From Vibrio fluminensis (GTDB taxonomy: Bacteria > Pseudomonadota > Gammaproteobacteria > Enterobacterales > Vibrionaceae): a stretch of DNA of 64,000 bases. Both the position numbers and the translations under genes were made by a program. The notes under the pieces were generated by a model. It was not told the origin of the DNA. It saw only the letters and a list, made by a program, of their open reading frames with translations, and ran no database searches. Every line of letters starts with the position of its first letter. Position 1 is the stretch's first letter. Below, in pieces: positions 45,621 through 55,010 of this stretch. Location of the stretch: assembly GCF_015278125.1 (NCBI RefSeq), contig NZ_JADILO010000006.1:62001-126000 (forward strand), in the 5' to 3' direction.

Positions 45621-48600
45621 ATGTCTTATGCCGAGTTATTTTGCCAAACCAATTTCTCTTTTCTCACTGGGGCATCTCATGCAGAAGAGCTGATCCTGCA
45701 AGCCGACTTTCTACGCTATCACTCACTGGCGATCACCGATGAATGCTCCGTCGCTGGCGTGGTACGCGCCCACACCGCGATAAAAAACCACCAGCTTGGC
45801 GTTAAGCTGATCATTGGCAGTATGTTTTGGCTCAACGGCGAGTGCCAAGTGGTATTACTCTGCCCCAACCGCCAAGCCTATGCTGAGTTGTGCCGTATTA
45901 TCACCAATGCTCGCCGCCGCAGTGAAAAAGGCGAATATCAACTCTCCGAATGGGATTTGATGTCGATTCGCCACTGCTTAGTGATTTGGCTCCCTACTCA
46001 TCAAGAGCCGGATCGTAAATGGGGATGGTGGCTCGCTCAGCATCACTCACGCCGTTTATGGCTAGGAGTACAACGTCACTTAAGCAGTGACGACCATGTT
46101 TACCTCAGTCATTGCCAGCAGCTCGCTGCAGAGCTGCAACTGCCTGTTACTGCTTGTGGTGGTGTATTAATGCACACCGCTACTCGCTTACCACTGCAAC
46201 ACACTCTTACTGCCATCAAGCACGGTGGCAGTGTGAGTAACCTAAGCGGGCACTTACTGGTTAATACTGAGCGTTCACTACGGAGCATCGATAAGCTCAA
46301 TAAGCTGTTTAAGCCAGAGTGGTTACAACAAAGTGTGCAGATAGCGAAACGCTGCACCTTCAGCCTCAGTGAGCTTAAGTATGAGTACCCAAGCGAACTG
46401 ATCCCTGACGGTGAAACACCGATGAGCTACCTGCGTAAACTGGTCGCTTACGGTAAGCAATTGCGTTTTCCTCATGGCGTACCCGAAGACATTGAACAGA
46501 CCATTGAGAAAGAGCTAGGGCTAATCGAAGAGCTCAACTATCCGTTTTACTTTCTCACTATTCACGACATCGTGATGTTTGCCAAACGCAGTGACATTCT
46601 CTACCAAGGACGCGGCTCAGCAGCGAACTCGGTGGTCTGTTATTGCTTGGAAATCACCTCGGTTGATCCAAGGCAAATCTCGGTATTGTTTGAACGCTTT
46701 ATCAGTAAAGAGCGCGATGAGCCGCCTGATATTGATGTCGATTTTGAACATCAACGCCGTGAAGAAGTGATTCAATACATTTACCAAAAGTATGGTCGTG
46801 AGCGAGCCGCCCTCGCCGCGACAGTGATCTCATATCGCTTTAAGAGTGCTGTGCGTGATGTGGGCAAAGCGCTTGGCATTGAAGAAAGTCAACTCGATTA
46901 CTTTATTAAGAACGTTAATCATCGTGACCGCGCGCAAGGCTGGCAAGCACAAATCGTCCAACTCGGCATTGAACCTAGCTCACTCAAAGGCGAGCAGTTT
47001 ATCCAATTGGTGAATGAGATCATGGGCTTTCCGCGCCATTTATCCCAGCACGTTGGCGGCTTTGTTATCTCCTCTGGTCCACTTTATGAACTGGTGCCGG
47101 TCGAGAACGCCTCAATGACCAATCGCACCGTGATCCAATGGGACAAAGACGATCTTGAAAGCCTCGCTCTGCTTAAGGTCGACGTTTTAGCACTAGGGAT
47201 GCTCAGCGCCATCCGCAAATGCTTTGCGCTAGTTGAGCGTTTTCATGGTGAAAAACTGTCGATTGCTGAGATCACGCGCCGTCAAGATGATGCGAACGTT
47301 TACGGCATGATTCAACGTGCCGATACGGTCGGTGTGTTTCAAATTGAATCTCGCGCACAAATGAGCATGCTGCCAAGATTAAGACCGGCTTGTTATTACG
47401 ATCTGGTGATTCAAATCGCTATCGTTCGCCCAGGTCCCATTCAGGGTGATATGGTGCACCCTTTTCTTAAGCGCCGCAGCGGTGAAGAGGCAATCAGTTA
47501 CCCTTCAGAAGAAGTCAAACAAGTGCTAGAACGCACCATGGGGGTGCCAATTTTCCAAGAGCAAGTGATCAAACTGGCGATGGTGGCAGCCGGTTTTAGC
47601 GGCGGTGAAGCAGACCAACTGCGCCGCGCAATGGCGGCGTGGAAAAAGAATGGCGACTTAGTTAAATTCCGCACTAAGTTGATTGAAGGTATGCTCAGCC
47701 GCGGCTATCAAGCTGAATTTGCTGAACGCATCTTTGACCAAATCCTTGGTTTTGGTGAATATGGCTTCCCTGAAAGTCACTCGGCTTCGTTTGCGGTGCT
47801 CGCCTACTGCTCTGCATGGCTTAAATTCTATTATCCTGAGGCATTCTACACCTCACTGCTTAATAGCCTGCCTATGGGCTTCTACAGCGCTTCACAGTTG
47901 ATTCAAGATGCTAAGCGACATGGGCTGACTATCCTCCCTGTATGCATTAATCATTCACAGTATGATCATCAAGTGGTGAGCACGAGCAATGGATTCGCGA
48001 TTCGCTTGGGGCTAAGGCAGATTAAAGGACTCAGCACCGAAAGTGTCGAACGATTGCTAAGAGCACGCAGCGCACAAGGTTTTACTCACCCTACCCAGCT
48101 AAAACACATTGGTTTGAATCGCAGAGACATCGAACTGCTTGCCTCCGCGAACGCAATGCAGACCATTGCCAATAACCGCTATCAAGCGCGCTGGGCAATG
48201 ATGGACTCGCTCTCGGATCTGCCGCTATTTCAGCACATCAATGATGAGCAAAATTGCGCACCTATTAGTGCGCCTAGCGATATGCAAACCATGCTGGAAG
48301 ATTATGCGGCAACTGGAGTGTCACTGAATCAGCACCCCATTACTCTGTTAGATAACGCCGGGGCATTAGGGCGCTTTACTCGTATGACGCAGTTAATCGA
48401 CAAACCACATCAATCACTGGTGACCGTTATTGGTGTCGTGACTGGCAGACAATCACCGGGAACCGCTGCTGGCGTGACCTTCTTCACCCTCGAAGATGAT
48501 ACTGGCAACATTAATGTCGTGGTTTGGCGGGCCACTGCTCGAGCGCAGCAAAAAGCCTATTTGACCGCTAAGGTTCTACGCGTGAAAGGCATTCTCGAAC

Positions 48601-48695
48601 GTGAAGGCGATGTTACCCATGTGATCGCGGGTAGATTAGAAGATCTCACCGATACGCTGCATGGCTTGCAAACCAAATCGCGTGATTTCCATTAA
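45621..48695 (+). CDS. dnaE2: Error-prone DNA polymerase DnaE2
   Basis: A 1024-residue C-family polymerase. PHP domain at the N-terminus (AELFCQTNFSFLTGASHAEEL), catalytic palm with the acidic motif PPDIDVDFEHQRREEVI near residue 370, the GRGSAANSVVCYCL loop, FPESHSASFAVLAY, and a C-terminal OB domain (VTVIGVVTGRQSPGTAAGVTF, then FFTLEDDTGNINVVVW). Length typical for DnaE2. GGAG precedes the ATG. It performs SOS mutagenesis with ImuA and ImuB. Confidence 0.96.
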   Translation: MSYAELFCQTNFSFLTGASHAEELILQADFLRYHSLAITDECSVAGVVRAHTAIKNHQLGVKLIIGSMFWLNGECQVVLLCPNRQAYAELCRIITNARRRSEKGEYQLSEWDLMSIRHCLVIWLPTHQEPDRKWGWWLAQHHSRRLWLGVQRHLSSDDHVYLSHCQQLAAELQLPVTACGGVLMHTATRLPLQHTLTAIKHGGSVSNLSGHLLVNTERSLRSIDKLNKLFKPEWLQQSVQIAKRCTFSLSELKYEYPSELIPDGETPMSYLRKLVAYGKQLRFPHGVPEDIEQTIEKELGLIEELNYPFYFLTIHDIVMFAKRSDILYQGRGSAANSVVCYCLEITSVDPRQISVLFERFISKERDEPPDIDVDFEHQRREEVIQYIYQKYGRERAALAATVISYRFKSAVRDVGKALGIEESQLDYFIKNVNHRDRAQGWQAQIVQLGIEPSSLKGEQFIQLVNEIMGFPRHLSQHVGGFVISSGPLYELVPVENASMTNRTVIQWDKDDLESLALLKVDVLALGMLSAIRKCFALVERFHGEKLSIAEITRRQDDANVYGMIQRADTVGVFQIESRAQMSMLPRLRPACYYDLVIQIAIVRPGPIQGDMVHPFLKRRSGEEAISYPSEEVKQVLERTMGVPIFQEQVIKLAMVAAGFSGGEADQLRRAMAAWKKNGDLVKFRTKLIEGMLSRGYQAEFAERIFDQILGFGEYGFPESHSASFAVLAYCSAWLKFYYPEAFYTSLLNSLPMGFYSASQLIQDAKRHGLTILPVCINHSQYDHQVVSTSNGFAIRLGLRQIKGLSTESVERLLRARSAQGFTHPTQLKHIGLNRRDIELLASANAMQTIANNRYQARWAMMDSLSDLPLFQHINDEQNCAPISAPSDMQTMLEDYAATGVSLNQHPITLLDNAGALGRFTRMTQLIDKPHQSLVTVIGVVTGRQSPGTAAGVTFFTLEDDTGNINVVVWRATARAQQKAYLTAKVLRVKGILEREGDVTHVIAGRLEDLTDTLHGLQTKSRDFH

Positions 48696-48869
48696 TACCA
48701 ATCAGGATAAGTAAGTGGTCAGCTAATTTGTGCAACGTAAAGCGCAAGGAAAATCGCTTAGAACTAGGCGCAGATTGCCGCTAACTAGTTATTCTAATTA
48801 CAAAATCTGCAACAACGTTATCAGCGATTTTAATCAGCAAGAATGATCAAAGACTTATGCTGATTGGTA
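48696..48869. repeat. 174-bp MITE-like element after dnaE2
   Basis: Ends TACCAATCAGGATAAGT and, inverted, TACCAATCAGCATAAGT (16 of 17 match). If the outer TA is a target duplication the element is CCAATCAG to CTGATTGG, in the style of IS630/mariner-derived MITEs. No coding capacity. It begins one base after the dnaE2 stop. Confidence 0.65.
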
Positions 48870-48894
48870 CAATACTCATCACAAGATAGGCGAT

Positions 48895-48919
48895 CAAAAA
48901 AGGGAGCCTCAGCTCCCTT
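48895..48919 (-). terminator. Terminator of cheV
   Basis: Minus strand AAGGGAGC/GCTCCCTT with a TGAG loop followed by six T. Confidence 0.85.
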
Positions 48920-48935
48920 CTAACACTTGGTTACG

Positions 48936-49886
48936 TTAATCCAAACCTAAAACGGTTTTCAAACGGTCTTGTGTCACTTGCACTAACAGATCTGGTTGGA
49001 ATTTTGAAATAAAGCGGTCACAACCTACTTTCTTCACCATCGCATCGTTAAAGCTGCCGCTCAGTGAAGTATTGAGCACCACGTGCAGATCTTTCATACG
49101 TGGGTCTAAGCGCACTTCATGAGTCAGCTTATAACCATCCATTTCCGGCATTTCTGCATCGGTGATCATCAAAAGCAGTTCTTCAGCGACATTCTTACCT
49201 TCGTCACTCCAAGACTGCAGCAAGCGCAATGCCTGCAAACCATCACAACACTCAATAATATTTAAACCTAGCTGAGACAGAGTACCTTTTACTTGTGCTC
49301 GCGCCGTAGAAGAATCATCAACGATCAGTACATTGCGGCCAATCATTTCACCCGCAAGTTGTTCATCCAAGATACCCTCTGAAATTGACACATCATAATC
49401 AATGATTTCAGCGAGCACTTTTTCTACATCAATGATTTCGATGATCTGCTCATCCTCTCCATCTTTAATTCGTGAGATCGCAGTCAGGTAGTTGGAGCGG
49501 CCTGCTGTTTTTGGTGGCGGCTGAATATCGCTCCAAGTGGTATTAACGATATTACGCACTTGACCCACTAAGAAGCCTTGCACCGTGCGGTTGTATTCCG
49601 TGATGATTAAGTTTTCTTCTTGATTTTCAAGACGCGACGGTGGGAAACCGATCGCTGCACGCAGATCGATAATTGGCACGGAAACGCCACGCAACGAGGC
49701 CACGCCAGTAATATTGTAGTGTGCACCAGGTAATTTAGTTAGCGGTGGGACTTTGATTACTTCACGTACTTTAAACACGTTAATCGCAAACAGTTGTCGG
49801 CTATTTAAACTAAAAAGTAACAGCTCCAAACGGTTTTCACCAACCAGTTTGGTACGTTGGTCTACAGTGTTTAATACTCCGGTCAT
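48936..49886 (-). CDS. cheV: Chemotaxis coupling/response protein CheV
   Basis: 316 residues: an N-terminal CheW domain (about 15-160, with LFSLNSRQLFAINVFKVREVI and GVASLRGVSVPIIDL) and a C-terminal receiver domain (about 185-316) with the phospho-Asp in MITDAEMPEMDGY and the signature Lys in FISKFQPD. It couples receptors to CheA with phosphorylation-dependent adaptation. Neighbour of mlc, an order known from V. cholerae. Confidence 0.94.
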   Translation of the reverse strand: MTGVLNTVDQRTKLVGENRLELLLFSLNSRQLFAINVFKVREVIKVPPLTKLPGAHYNITGVASLRGVSVPIIDLRAAIGFPPSRLENQEENLIITEYNRTVQGFLVGQVRNIVNTTWSDIQPPPKTAGRSNYLTAISRIKDGEDEQIIEIIDVEKVLAEIIDYDVSISEGILDEQLAGEMIGRNVLIVDDSSTARAQVKGTLSQLGLNIIECCDGLQALRLLQSWSDEGKNVAEELLLMITDAEMPEMDGYKLTHEVRLDPRMKDLHVVLNTSLSGSFNDAMVKKVGCDRFISKFQPDLLVQVTQDRLKTVLGLD

Positions 49887-49981
49887 ATCAAATCTCTAAA
49901 GCAGTTATCTGGATTGTGCGATGCCTATATCTCGCTAATCACAGAAACTAGATAACCAGACCGATCAACGAGATAAATTAA

Positions 49982-51199
49982 TTACCCTTCTATCACTTTC
50001 ATAAGCAATAAGCCATCATATAGTGCCTGTTTTACGAGAGCCGCACCAGTCATTGTTGCTTGTTTATAAAAACGTGACTCTACTAACTCAAGATCTTGAT
50101 GATAAACGGGCAAACTTTGTTCCCTAATGCACTTTTGAATCGCCGGATAAAGAATCTCTTTAGCTTGGTTAATGGCTCCGCCAATCAGCACCTTTTCCGG
50201 GTTAAACAAATTAATCACTAATGCAGCCGCAGAACCTAAGTAACCACCAAGCTTTTCAATCACATCAATCGCTAATGGATCACCATTAACGGCCGCCTCA
50301 CAGATCTGCTCAACACTCACTTCTTCATACTCAGCGAGAACAGAATGTTCGCCTTTCGCGATGCGTTCTTCGACTTCACTGCGAATCGCTTGCGAGCTCG
50401 CCACTGTCTCTAGACAGCCACGGTTACCGCAGTGACAAAGTTTACCTTGCGGATCAATTTGAATATGCCCAAGTTCGCCTATGTTGCCATGACGACCTTG
50501 CAACACACGACCATCGAGGATAATCCCCGCACCTAAACCATGGTGAATCGAAATCAGTACTGAGTTTTCGTTACCTTGTGAATGACCAAATAGCTTTTCC
50601 GCTAATGCCCATGCACGAGTATCGTTGGCAATAAATACGGGTAAACCGGTCGCTTTATAGATCTCAGGGCCTAAAGCCAAATTTTCCACATTGTAGTGCG
50701 GCATTTGCAACACAATACCCTGCTCTGAGTTCACTAAGCCTGGTAACGTGATAGCAATACTAGTCACACGATCAAGCTGATCAGAGTAAGTTTGGAAAAA
50801 TTCTTCAATCTCGTGTAATAGGCGTGCAAGTACGTCTTCTTGATCAATTTCATGAATATCGATTTTATTATCGATTAACACGTCACCACCAAGCTCGTGC
50901 AAAGCAATCGTCAAGTAACCACGACCAAGTCGCATAGAAAGAAATTGCCAACCTTCGTTATTCACTTGCAAACCAACGGCAGGACGACCACGACTAGTTG
51001 CCTCCTGAACAGTGGTTTCATGTACTAGGTGAGCATCGATCAACTCTCGGGTAATTTTAGTAATACTTGCCGGTGCAAGTTCGCTCTCTTTCGACAAGTC
51101 GATGCGAGATATCGGGCCTTTTTGATCAATGAGTTTATATACACGGCCAGCATTGACCTGCTTGATATGATCAATGTGGCCTGGGTGAGCCATGTACAT
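49982..51199 (-). CDS. mlc: ROK-family glucose repressor Mlc
   Basis: 405 residues, nearly the length of E. coli Mlc (406). N-terminal winged helix (ISRIDLSKESELAPASITKITRELI) after the conserved PGHIDHIKQVNAG; the ROK domain has the zinc motif CHCGNRGCLE. Mlc represses ptsG and other PTS genes and is sequestered by unphosphorylated EIICB-Glc. Start ATG 51199 follows CGGAG; ptsG lies 4.5 kb away with a candidate operator. Confidence 0.93.
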   Translation of the reverse strand: MYMAHPGHIDHIKQVNAGRVYKLIDQKGPISRIDLSKESELAPASITKITRELIDAHLVHETTVQEATSRGRPAVGLQVNNEGWQFLSMRLGRGYLTIALHELGGDVLIDNKIDIHEIDQEDVLARLLHEIEEFFQTYSDQLDRVTSIAITLPGLVNSEQGIVLQMPHYNVENLALGPEIYKATGLPVFIANDTRAWALAEKLFGHSQGNENSVLISIHHGLGAGIILDGRVLQGRHGNIGELGHIQIDPQGKLCHCGNRGCLETVASSQAIRSEVEERIAKGEHSVLAEYEEVSVEQICEAAVNGDPLAIDVIEKLGGYLGSAAALVINLFNPEKVLIGGAINQAKEILYPAIQKCIREQSLPVYHQDLELVESRFYKQATMTGAALVKQALYDGLLLMKVIEG

Positions 51200-51455
51200 A
51201 AGAGAAACTCCGAGAATCAACAACTAATTAATTTTTTTACTTTGCGAAGTAATTGTGAAGCGCCTTGGTAGATTGCCGTGACAAGCATCACGTATAAGAC
51301 TAATTGTTTGTGTCCCCTGTCATATCATCTAGTTATATTTTGCTAGTTGACTGCATTATTTTTCGTTGTGAAAAAAATTAGCAATTAGACGAAGATCACA
51401 ATGTTAATTCCATATAACTAACAAACATCACAACAATACAGCTTAGAACTCACCG

Positions 51456-52610
51456 CTATTTGCAGTGGAATGAGAGAGGTTGAGAAGCTAGATTACAGTG
51501 GTCAAAGGTTTCCACACAGCGTAGACCGGCATCGATACCAAGCTGGTAATCATGCAGCAATTCTTCACGACTACTCATCAGAGAACTGGATAATAATGGC
51601 TGAGAAGGCGCGACTTGTACGATATAGCAATCATCGGGAGGAGAAATAAGAAAATCACGTGTGAGTGAATATGTCTGATAGTGCACCATCAACATATCCA
51701 TTAGGCTTGAATCAAAACTGTCACCCAGAAGGTGGCTCAAACGGTAAATATCATCAGCCCCAAACAACCAACGGCCGCCATTTAGCGAGGCTATAAAATG
51801 CTCTTTTTTTACTTGCTTTGACCGTTGTACTCGTTCACCAAAGAACGAATTCCAATCATTTTTCCACTGCCCCAATTTATGCTGCCAATGCTCTTGAACT
51901 AAATTGAGAGAATCTCGATACCATTCAACATCCACGTCTCTACTGACAAGTTGCTCCGGTACAGGGGTATCATCTTCCTCAGTACGAATCACCACAATAC
52001 ATCGTGATCCCTGCCGCCAAGCTTCTTGAACCGGAATCGAGGCCGAAACTCCGCCATCGATGTAATTTCCATGACTGAATGCCACTTCATGTTCATATAG
52101 CCGGGGGATCGCACAGGTTGCTATCAGTACTTTTTTCCACTCATCTCCAAGCATTGGCAGGTAACGATCGATCAACCGCGACGAATCTGTCACGGCAGCA
52201 AATGCTTGGCGTGAGCCCAGCACGCGACGTCCCATATCCACATCTAATCGATAAGGGTAGTCACAAATCTTATCTAACGCCCAATCAAGCCCTAGATATT
52301 GCTTACGGCGAATATAGCTAAATAAGTGAAAAAACTCGGTGGAGGTTGTCAGATCAAGTATGAAAGAACGCCCTATGCCCTTTTGACGACAAAGGAATGC
52401 GGAAAGATTAAGTGCACCCGCGGAGGTACCATAAAAACGGTGAAAAGGATCAAAATCAGAAAGAAGGAAGGCATCCAAAACACCAGCGGTGAAGATACCC
52501 CGTTGCCCGCCTCCTTGGGCGACCAGGGCGTTAACCCCACTGGTGTATTTAGAGAGTCGATCTATGTCGACCGTACTAGCAGTGTTAGTGATGACACCGC
52601 TGTTACTCAT
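51456..52610 (-). CDS. Patatin-like phospholipase
   Basis: A 384-residue patatin-fold hydrolase with the complete dyad: oxyanion loop GGGQRG near residue 34, nucleophile GTSAGALN near 62 and the Asp of YIDGGVSASIP near 184. The C-terminal half carries an unusual basic, aromatic region. No signal peptide, so it acts in the cytoplasm or at the inner membrane, likely on glycerophospholipids. Starts 12 bases after a 30-residue membrane peptide gene and probably shares its transcript. Confidence 0.88.
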   Translation of the reverse strand: MSNSGVITNTASTVDIDRLSKYTSGVNALVAQGGGQRGIFTAGVLDAFLLSDFDPFHRFYGTSAGALNLSAFLCRQKGIGRSFILDLTTSTEFFHLFSYIRRKQYLGLDWALDKICDYPYRLDVDMGRRVLGSRQAFAAVTDSSRLIDRYLPMLGDEWKKVLIATCAIPRLYEHEVAFSHGNYIDGGVSASIPVQEAWRQGSRCIVVIRTEEDDTPVPEQLVSRDVDVEWYRDSLNLVQEHWQHKLGQWKNDWNSFFGERVQRSKQVKKEHFIASLNGGRWLFGADDIYRLSHLLGDSFDSSLMDMLMVHYQTYSLTRDFLISPPDDCYIVQVAPSQPLLSSSLMSSREELLHDYQLGIDAGLRCVETFDHCNLASQPLSFHCK

Positions 52611-52622
52611 TGCAATAATCGC

Positions 52623-52715
52623 CTAAGCCGTCGCGACAGCAATGACACCGAAGCCGATTAGTACAGCAAAGATCGTTGCGGTAATAATCAAAGCATACTT
52701 TAGATTTAGTTCCAT
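52623..52715 (-). CDS. YnhF-like small membrane peptide
   Basis: A 30-codon gene, ATG 52715 to TAG 52623, with a perfect GGAGGTGCTT ribosome site. The product starts MELNLKYALIITATIFAVL and is a single membrane helix with a short polar N-terminus, closely resembling E. coli YnhF (29 residues). Its stop is 12 bases before the patatin gene, so they form an operon. Function unknown; too short for most gene callers. Confidence 0.75.
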   Translation of the reverse strand: MELNLKYALIITATIFAVLIGFGVIAVATA

Positions 52716-53368
52716 AAGCACCTCCATATACGCTTAACAAAAAAATAACACTTGAGTAGAAACCATTCAATTTATGCGCTTTTTTTGTATCCAAATATGA
52801 CGCCAGTATCACATTTAGATTAGCTCAAATGAAAGAACATGCGTATGTTTTGCACACTAAAAGCGAGAAGTGAGAAGTGAGAATGATAGGCAATACCGCA
52901 CGTAACAATAAAAAAGCGATCAATCTGCTCAATATATAGTCATAACGCCTACGGATTAAAAAAGTTTATTATCTCGACAAATAAGTACATAGCAGCACAT
53001 TTACCAGACTATAACTGAACAAAACTCGCACATTAAACCGAAAAAATAGAAAAACAACATATTACCCACCCAAGCAAAACACATTGATAACATTTACAAT
53101 CTATTGCCATAGCCGAATATTCTCGCTATTGTGACTGCACGCGTAGCTGATAATTTCAGAATTCGCAAACACACATCGCAAATAAAAGAACAATATTCTG
53201 AGTTTTCTTCAGGCTCACAACATTTTAATTTATTTTTTTGCCAATTCACGGATGAAGGCGCAAGAAAAAATGTGTGATATTTAGCACATTATCTTTACCC
53301 ATCCAGAATTAGGCGAGATAGCCTAAGAAAAGCTTCATACCTCAGGGAGTTGTATACAGGAGTCAACT
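52716..53368. other. AT-rich intergenic region before metPS
   Basis: 650 bases without a credible gene. It holds a short tandem GAGAAGT repeat (52865-52884, just under three copies), long A/T stretches and the CRP-like site at 53273. Divergent promoters for the YnhF-like gene and metP are expected here. Confidence 0.5.
53273..53288. promoter_or_regulatory. Candidate CRP site upstream of metP
   Basis: TGTGATATTTAGCACA matches TGTGA-N6-TCACA in nine of ten positions and is flanked by AAA and TTA. It is centred 88 bases before the metP start. Confidence 0.55.
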
Positions 53369-54844
53369 ATGAAGCGAGAACAATGGGGATCCCGTGCTGG
53401 ATTTATTCTAGCGGCAGTCGGATCTGCTATCGGGTTGGGTAACATTTGGCGTTTCCCATATATGGCCTACGAGAATGGCGGCGGCGCCTTCTTCATTCCT
53501 TATCTATTTGCCATGCTCACTGCTGGTATTCCATTTATGATTTTGGAATTCAGTATGGGGCAAAAATATCGCGGCAGTGCACCAAAAACGCTAGCTAAGA
53601 TTCACTCTAAATTTGAGTGGCTAGGTTGGTTCCAAGTTGGCGTCGCGGCCGTTATTGCGGTTTACTACGTAGCCGTGATCGGCTGGGCGATTTCATACTT
53701 TGGCATGTCGTTTACCCAAAGTTGGGGCAGCGACACCAATGCTTTCTTCTTCAGTGAGTACCTACAATTAGGTGGTGACAACTCGCCAACGGCGCTAGGT
53801 AGCATTCAATGGAAAATCGCTATTGCGATGCTCATAGCATGGGCAATCACTTATGCTGCCATTGTCGGGGGCGTAAAAGCCGGTATTGAACGCGCTTCGA
53901 AGATCATGATGCCAATACTATTTATTATGGTACTGCTACTCATTGGACGTATGATTTTCCTTCCAGGTGCTCTGGATGGCGTGAACTATATGTTCGAGCC
54001 TGACTTTAGCAAGATCTGGGATGTGAAGGTTTGGGCTGCGGCATATGGTCAAATTTTCTTCACGCTCAGTATTGGCTTTGCCATCATGCTGGCTTATTCA
54101 AGCTACTTACCTGAAAAGTCAGACATTACGAACAACGCCTTTATGACAGTATTGATCAACTGTGGCTTCTCAATTCTTGCCGGAATCATGATTTTCTCCG
54201 TATTGGGGTATATGGCTCAAGAACAAGGTAAACCACTAACAGAAGTTGTATCAGCAGGCGTTGGTCTTGCATTTGTTACCTTGCCGGCGGCAATTAACTT
54301 ATTACCTGCACCTTATGTCCTTGGTCCGCTGTTTTTCTTTGCGCTTGTTGTGGCAGGTCTAAGCTCACATATCTCAATCATGGAAGCGGTAACGTCAGCT
54401 ATCATCGACAAGCTTAAGTGGAGCCGCAGAAAAGCTGCGAATATCGTAGTGGGTACTGGAGTCATTGTATCGATGGCGTTTGCGACCAATGGCGGTCTAT
54501 TGCTTCTCGATCTCGTTGACCACTTTGCTAACAACGTTGGTATCATGGTTGGTGCGCTGATTGAAGTAGTACTCATGGCTTGGCTATTAAATAAAGTACC
54601 AAGCGTACGTGAATACGTTAACGCCAAGTCCGACTTTACGATTGGTCAATGGTTTGATGTATGTATCCGCTTTGTTACACCGGTAATGCTAGCCGTCATC
54701 CTAGCGACGAAACTACAAACCCTACTAACGGAAGGCTATGGCGGTTATGACCTAACGCTCGGTTGGGTAGTGATTGGCGCCCTATTCGTTTTCGGTTTTA
54801 TTATCAACAGCACATCAAGCAAGCCACAGGAGGTGCAATCATGA
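53369..54844 (+). CDS. metP: Na+-dependent amino-acid importer MetP (NSS family)
   Basis: 491 residues, about twelve membrane segments, LeuT fold. The first segment has GSRAGFILAAVGSAIGLGNIWRFPYM, with the Na+ and substrate-binding Gly/Asn residues, and the NGGGAFFIPYL loop follows. The 31-residue MetS gene overlaps its stop (ATGA), which points to the two-part methionine/alanine importer MetPS. AGGAG precedes the ATG; a CRP-like site is upstream. Confidence 0.9.
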   Translation: MKREQWGSRAGFILAAVGSAIGLGNIWRFPYMAYENGGGAFFIPYLFAMLTAGIPFMILEFSMGQKYRGSAPKTLAKIHSKFEWLGWFQVGVAAVIAVYYVAVIGWAISYFGMSFTQSWGSDTNAFFFSEYLQLGGDNSPTALGSIQWKIAIAMLIAWAITYAAIVGGVKAGIERASKIMMPILFIMVLLLIGRMIFLPGALDGVNYMFEPDFSKIWDVKVWAAAYGQIFFTLSIGFAIMLAYSSYLPEKSDITNNAFMTVLINCGFSILAGIMIFSVLGYMAQEQGKPLTEVVSAGVGLAFVTLPAAINLLPAPYVLGPLFFFALVVAGLSSHISIMEAVTSAIIDKLKWSRRKAANIVVGTGVIVSMAFATNGGLLLLDLVDHFANNVGIMVGALIEVVLMAWLLNKVPSVREYVNAKSDFTIGQWFDVCIRFVTPVMLAVILATKLQTLLTEGYGGYDLTLGWVVIGALFVFGFIINSTSSKPQEVQS

Positions 54845-54936
54845 CAACAGGTGCAATTATTATGATGGTGATTGGACTAGGGATCACCTGGGGCGGTGCG
54901 GCAATCTGCATCAAGCGTGCAATGAACAAACAGTAA
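54841..54936 (+). CDS. metS: Methionine/alanine importer small subunit MetS
   Basis: 31 residues: MTTGAIIMMVIGLGITWGG then a basic tail IKRAMNKQ. One membrane helix. Its ATG overlaps the metP stop and is preceded by AGGAGGTG, showing translational coupling. Matches the MetS-type small subunits of NSS transporters. Confidence 0.87.
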   Translation: MTTGAIIMMVIGLGITWGGAAICIKRAMNKQ

Positions 54937-54951
54937 AATGTCCCACTAGAC

Positions 54952-54981
54952 AAATGCCAGCAAATCGCTGGCATTTTTATT
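54952..54981 (+). terminator. Terminator of metPS
   Basis: AAATGCCAGC-AAATC-GCTGGCATTT followed by TTTATT. Confidence 0.9.
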
Positions 54982-55010
54982 GCTGATTTCTAGCGCCAAC
55001 ATGTATAAAA

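Noticed and set aside
52860..52890. Short tandem GAGAAGT repeat, considered as a CRISPR or regulatory array
   Set aside because: Fewer than three 7-base units with no spacers; too small to interpret.
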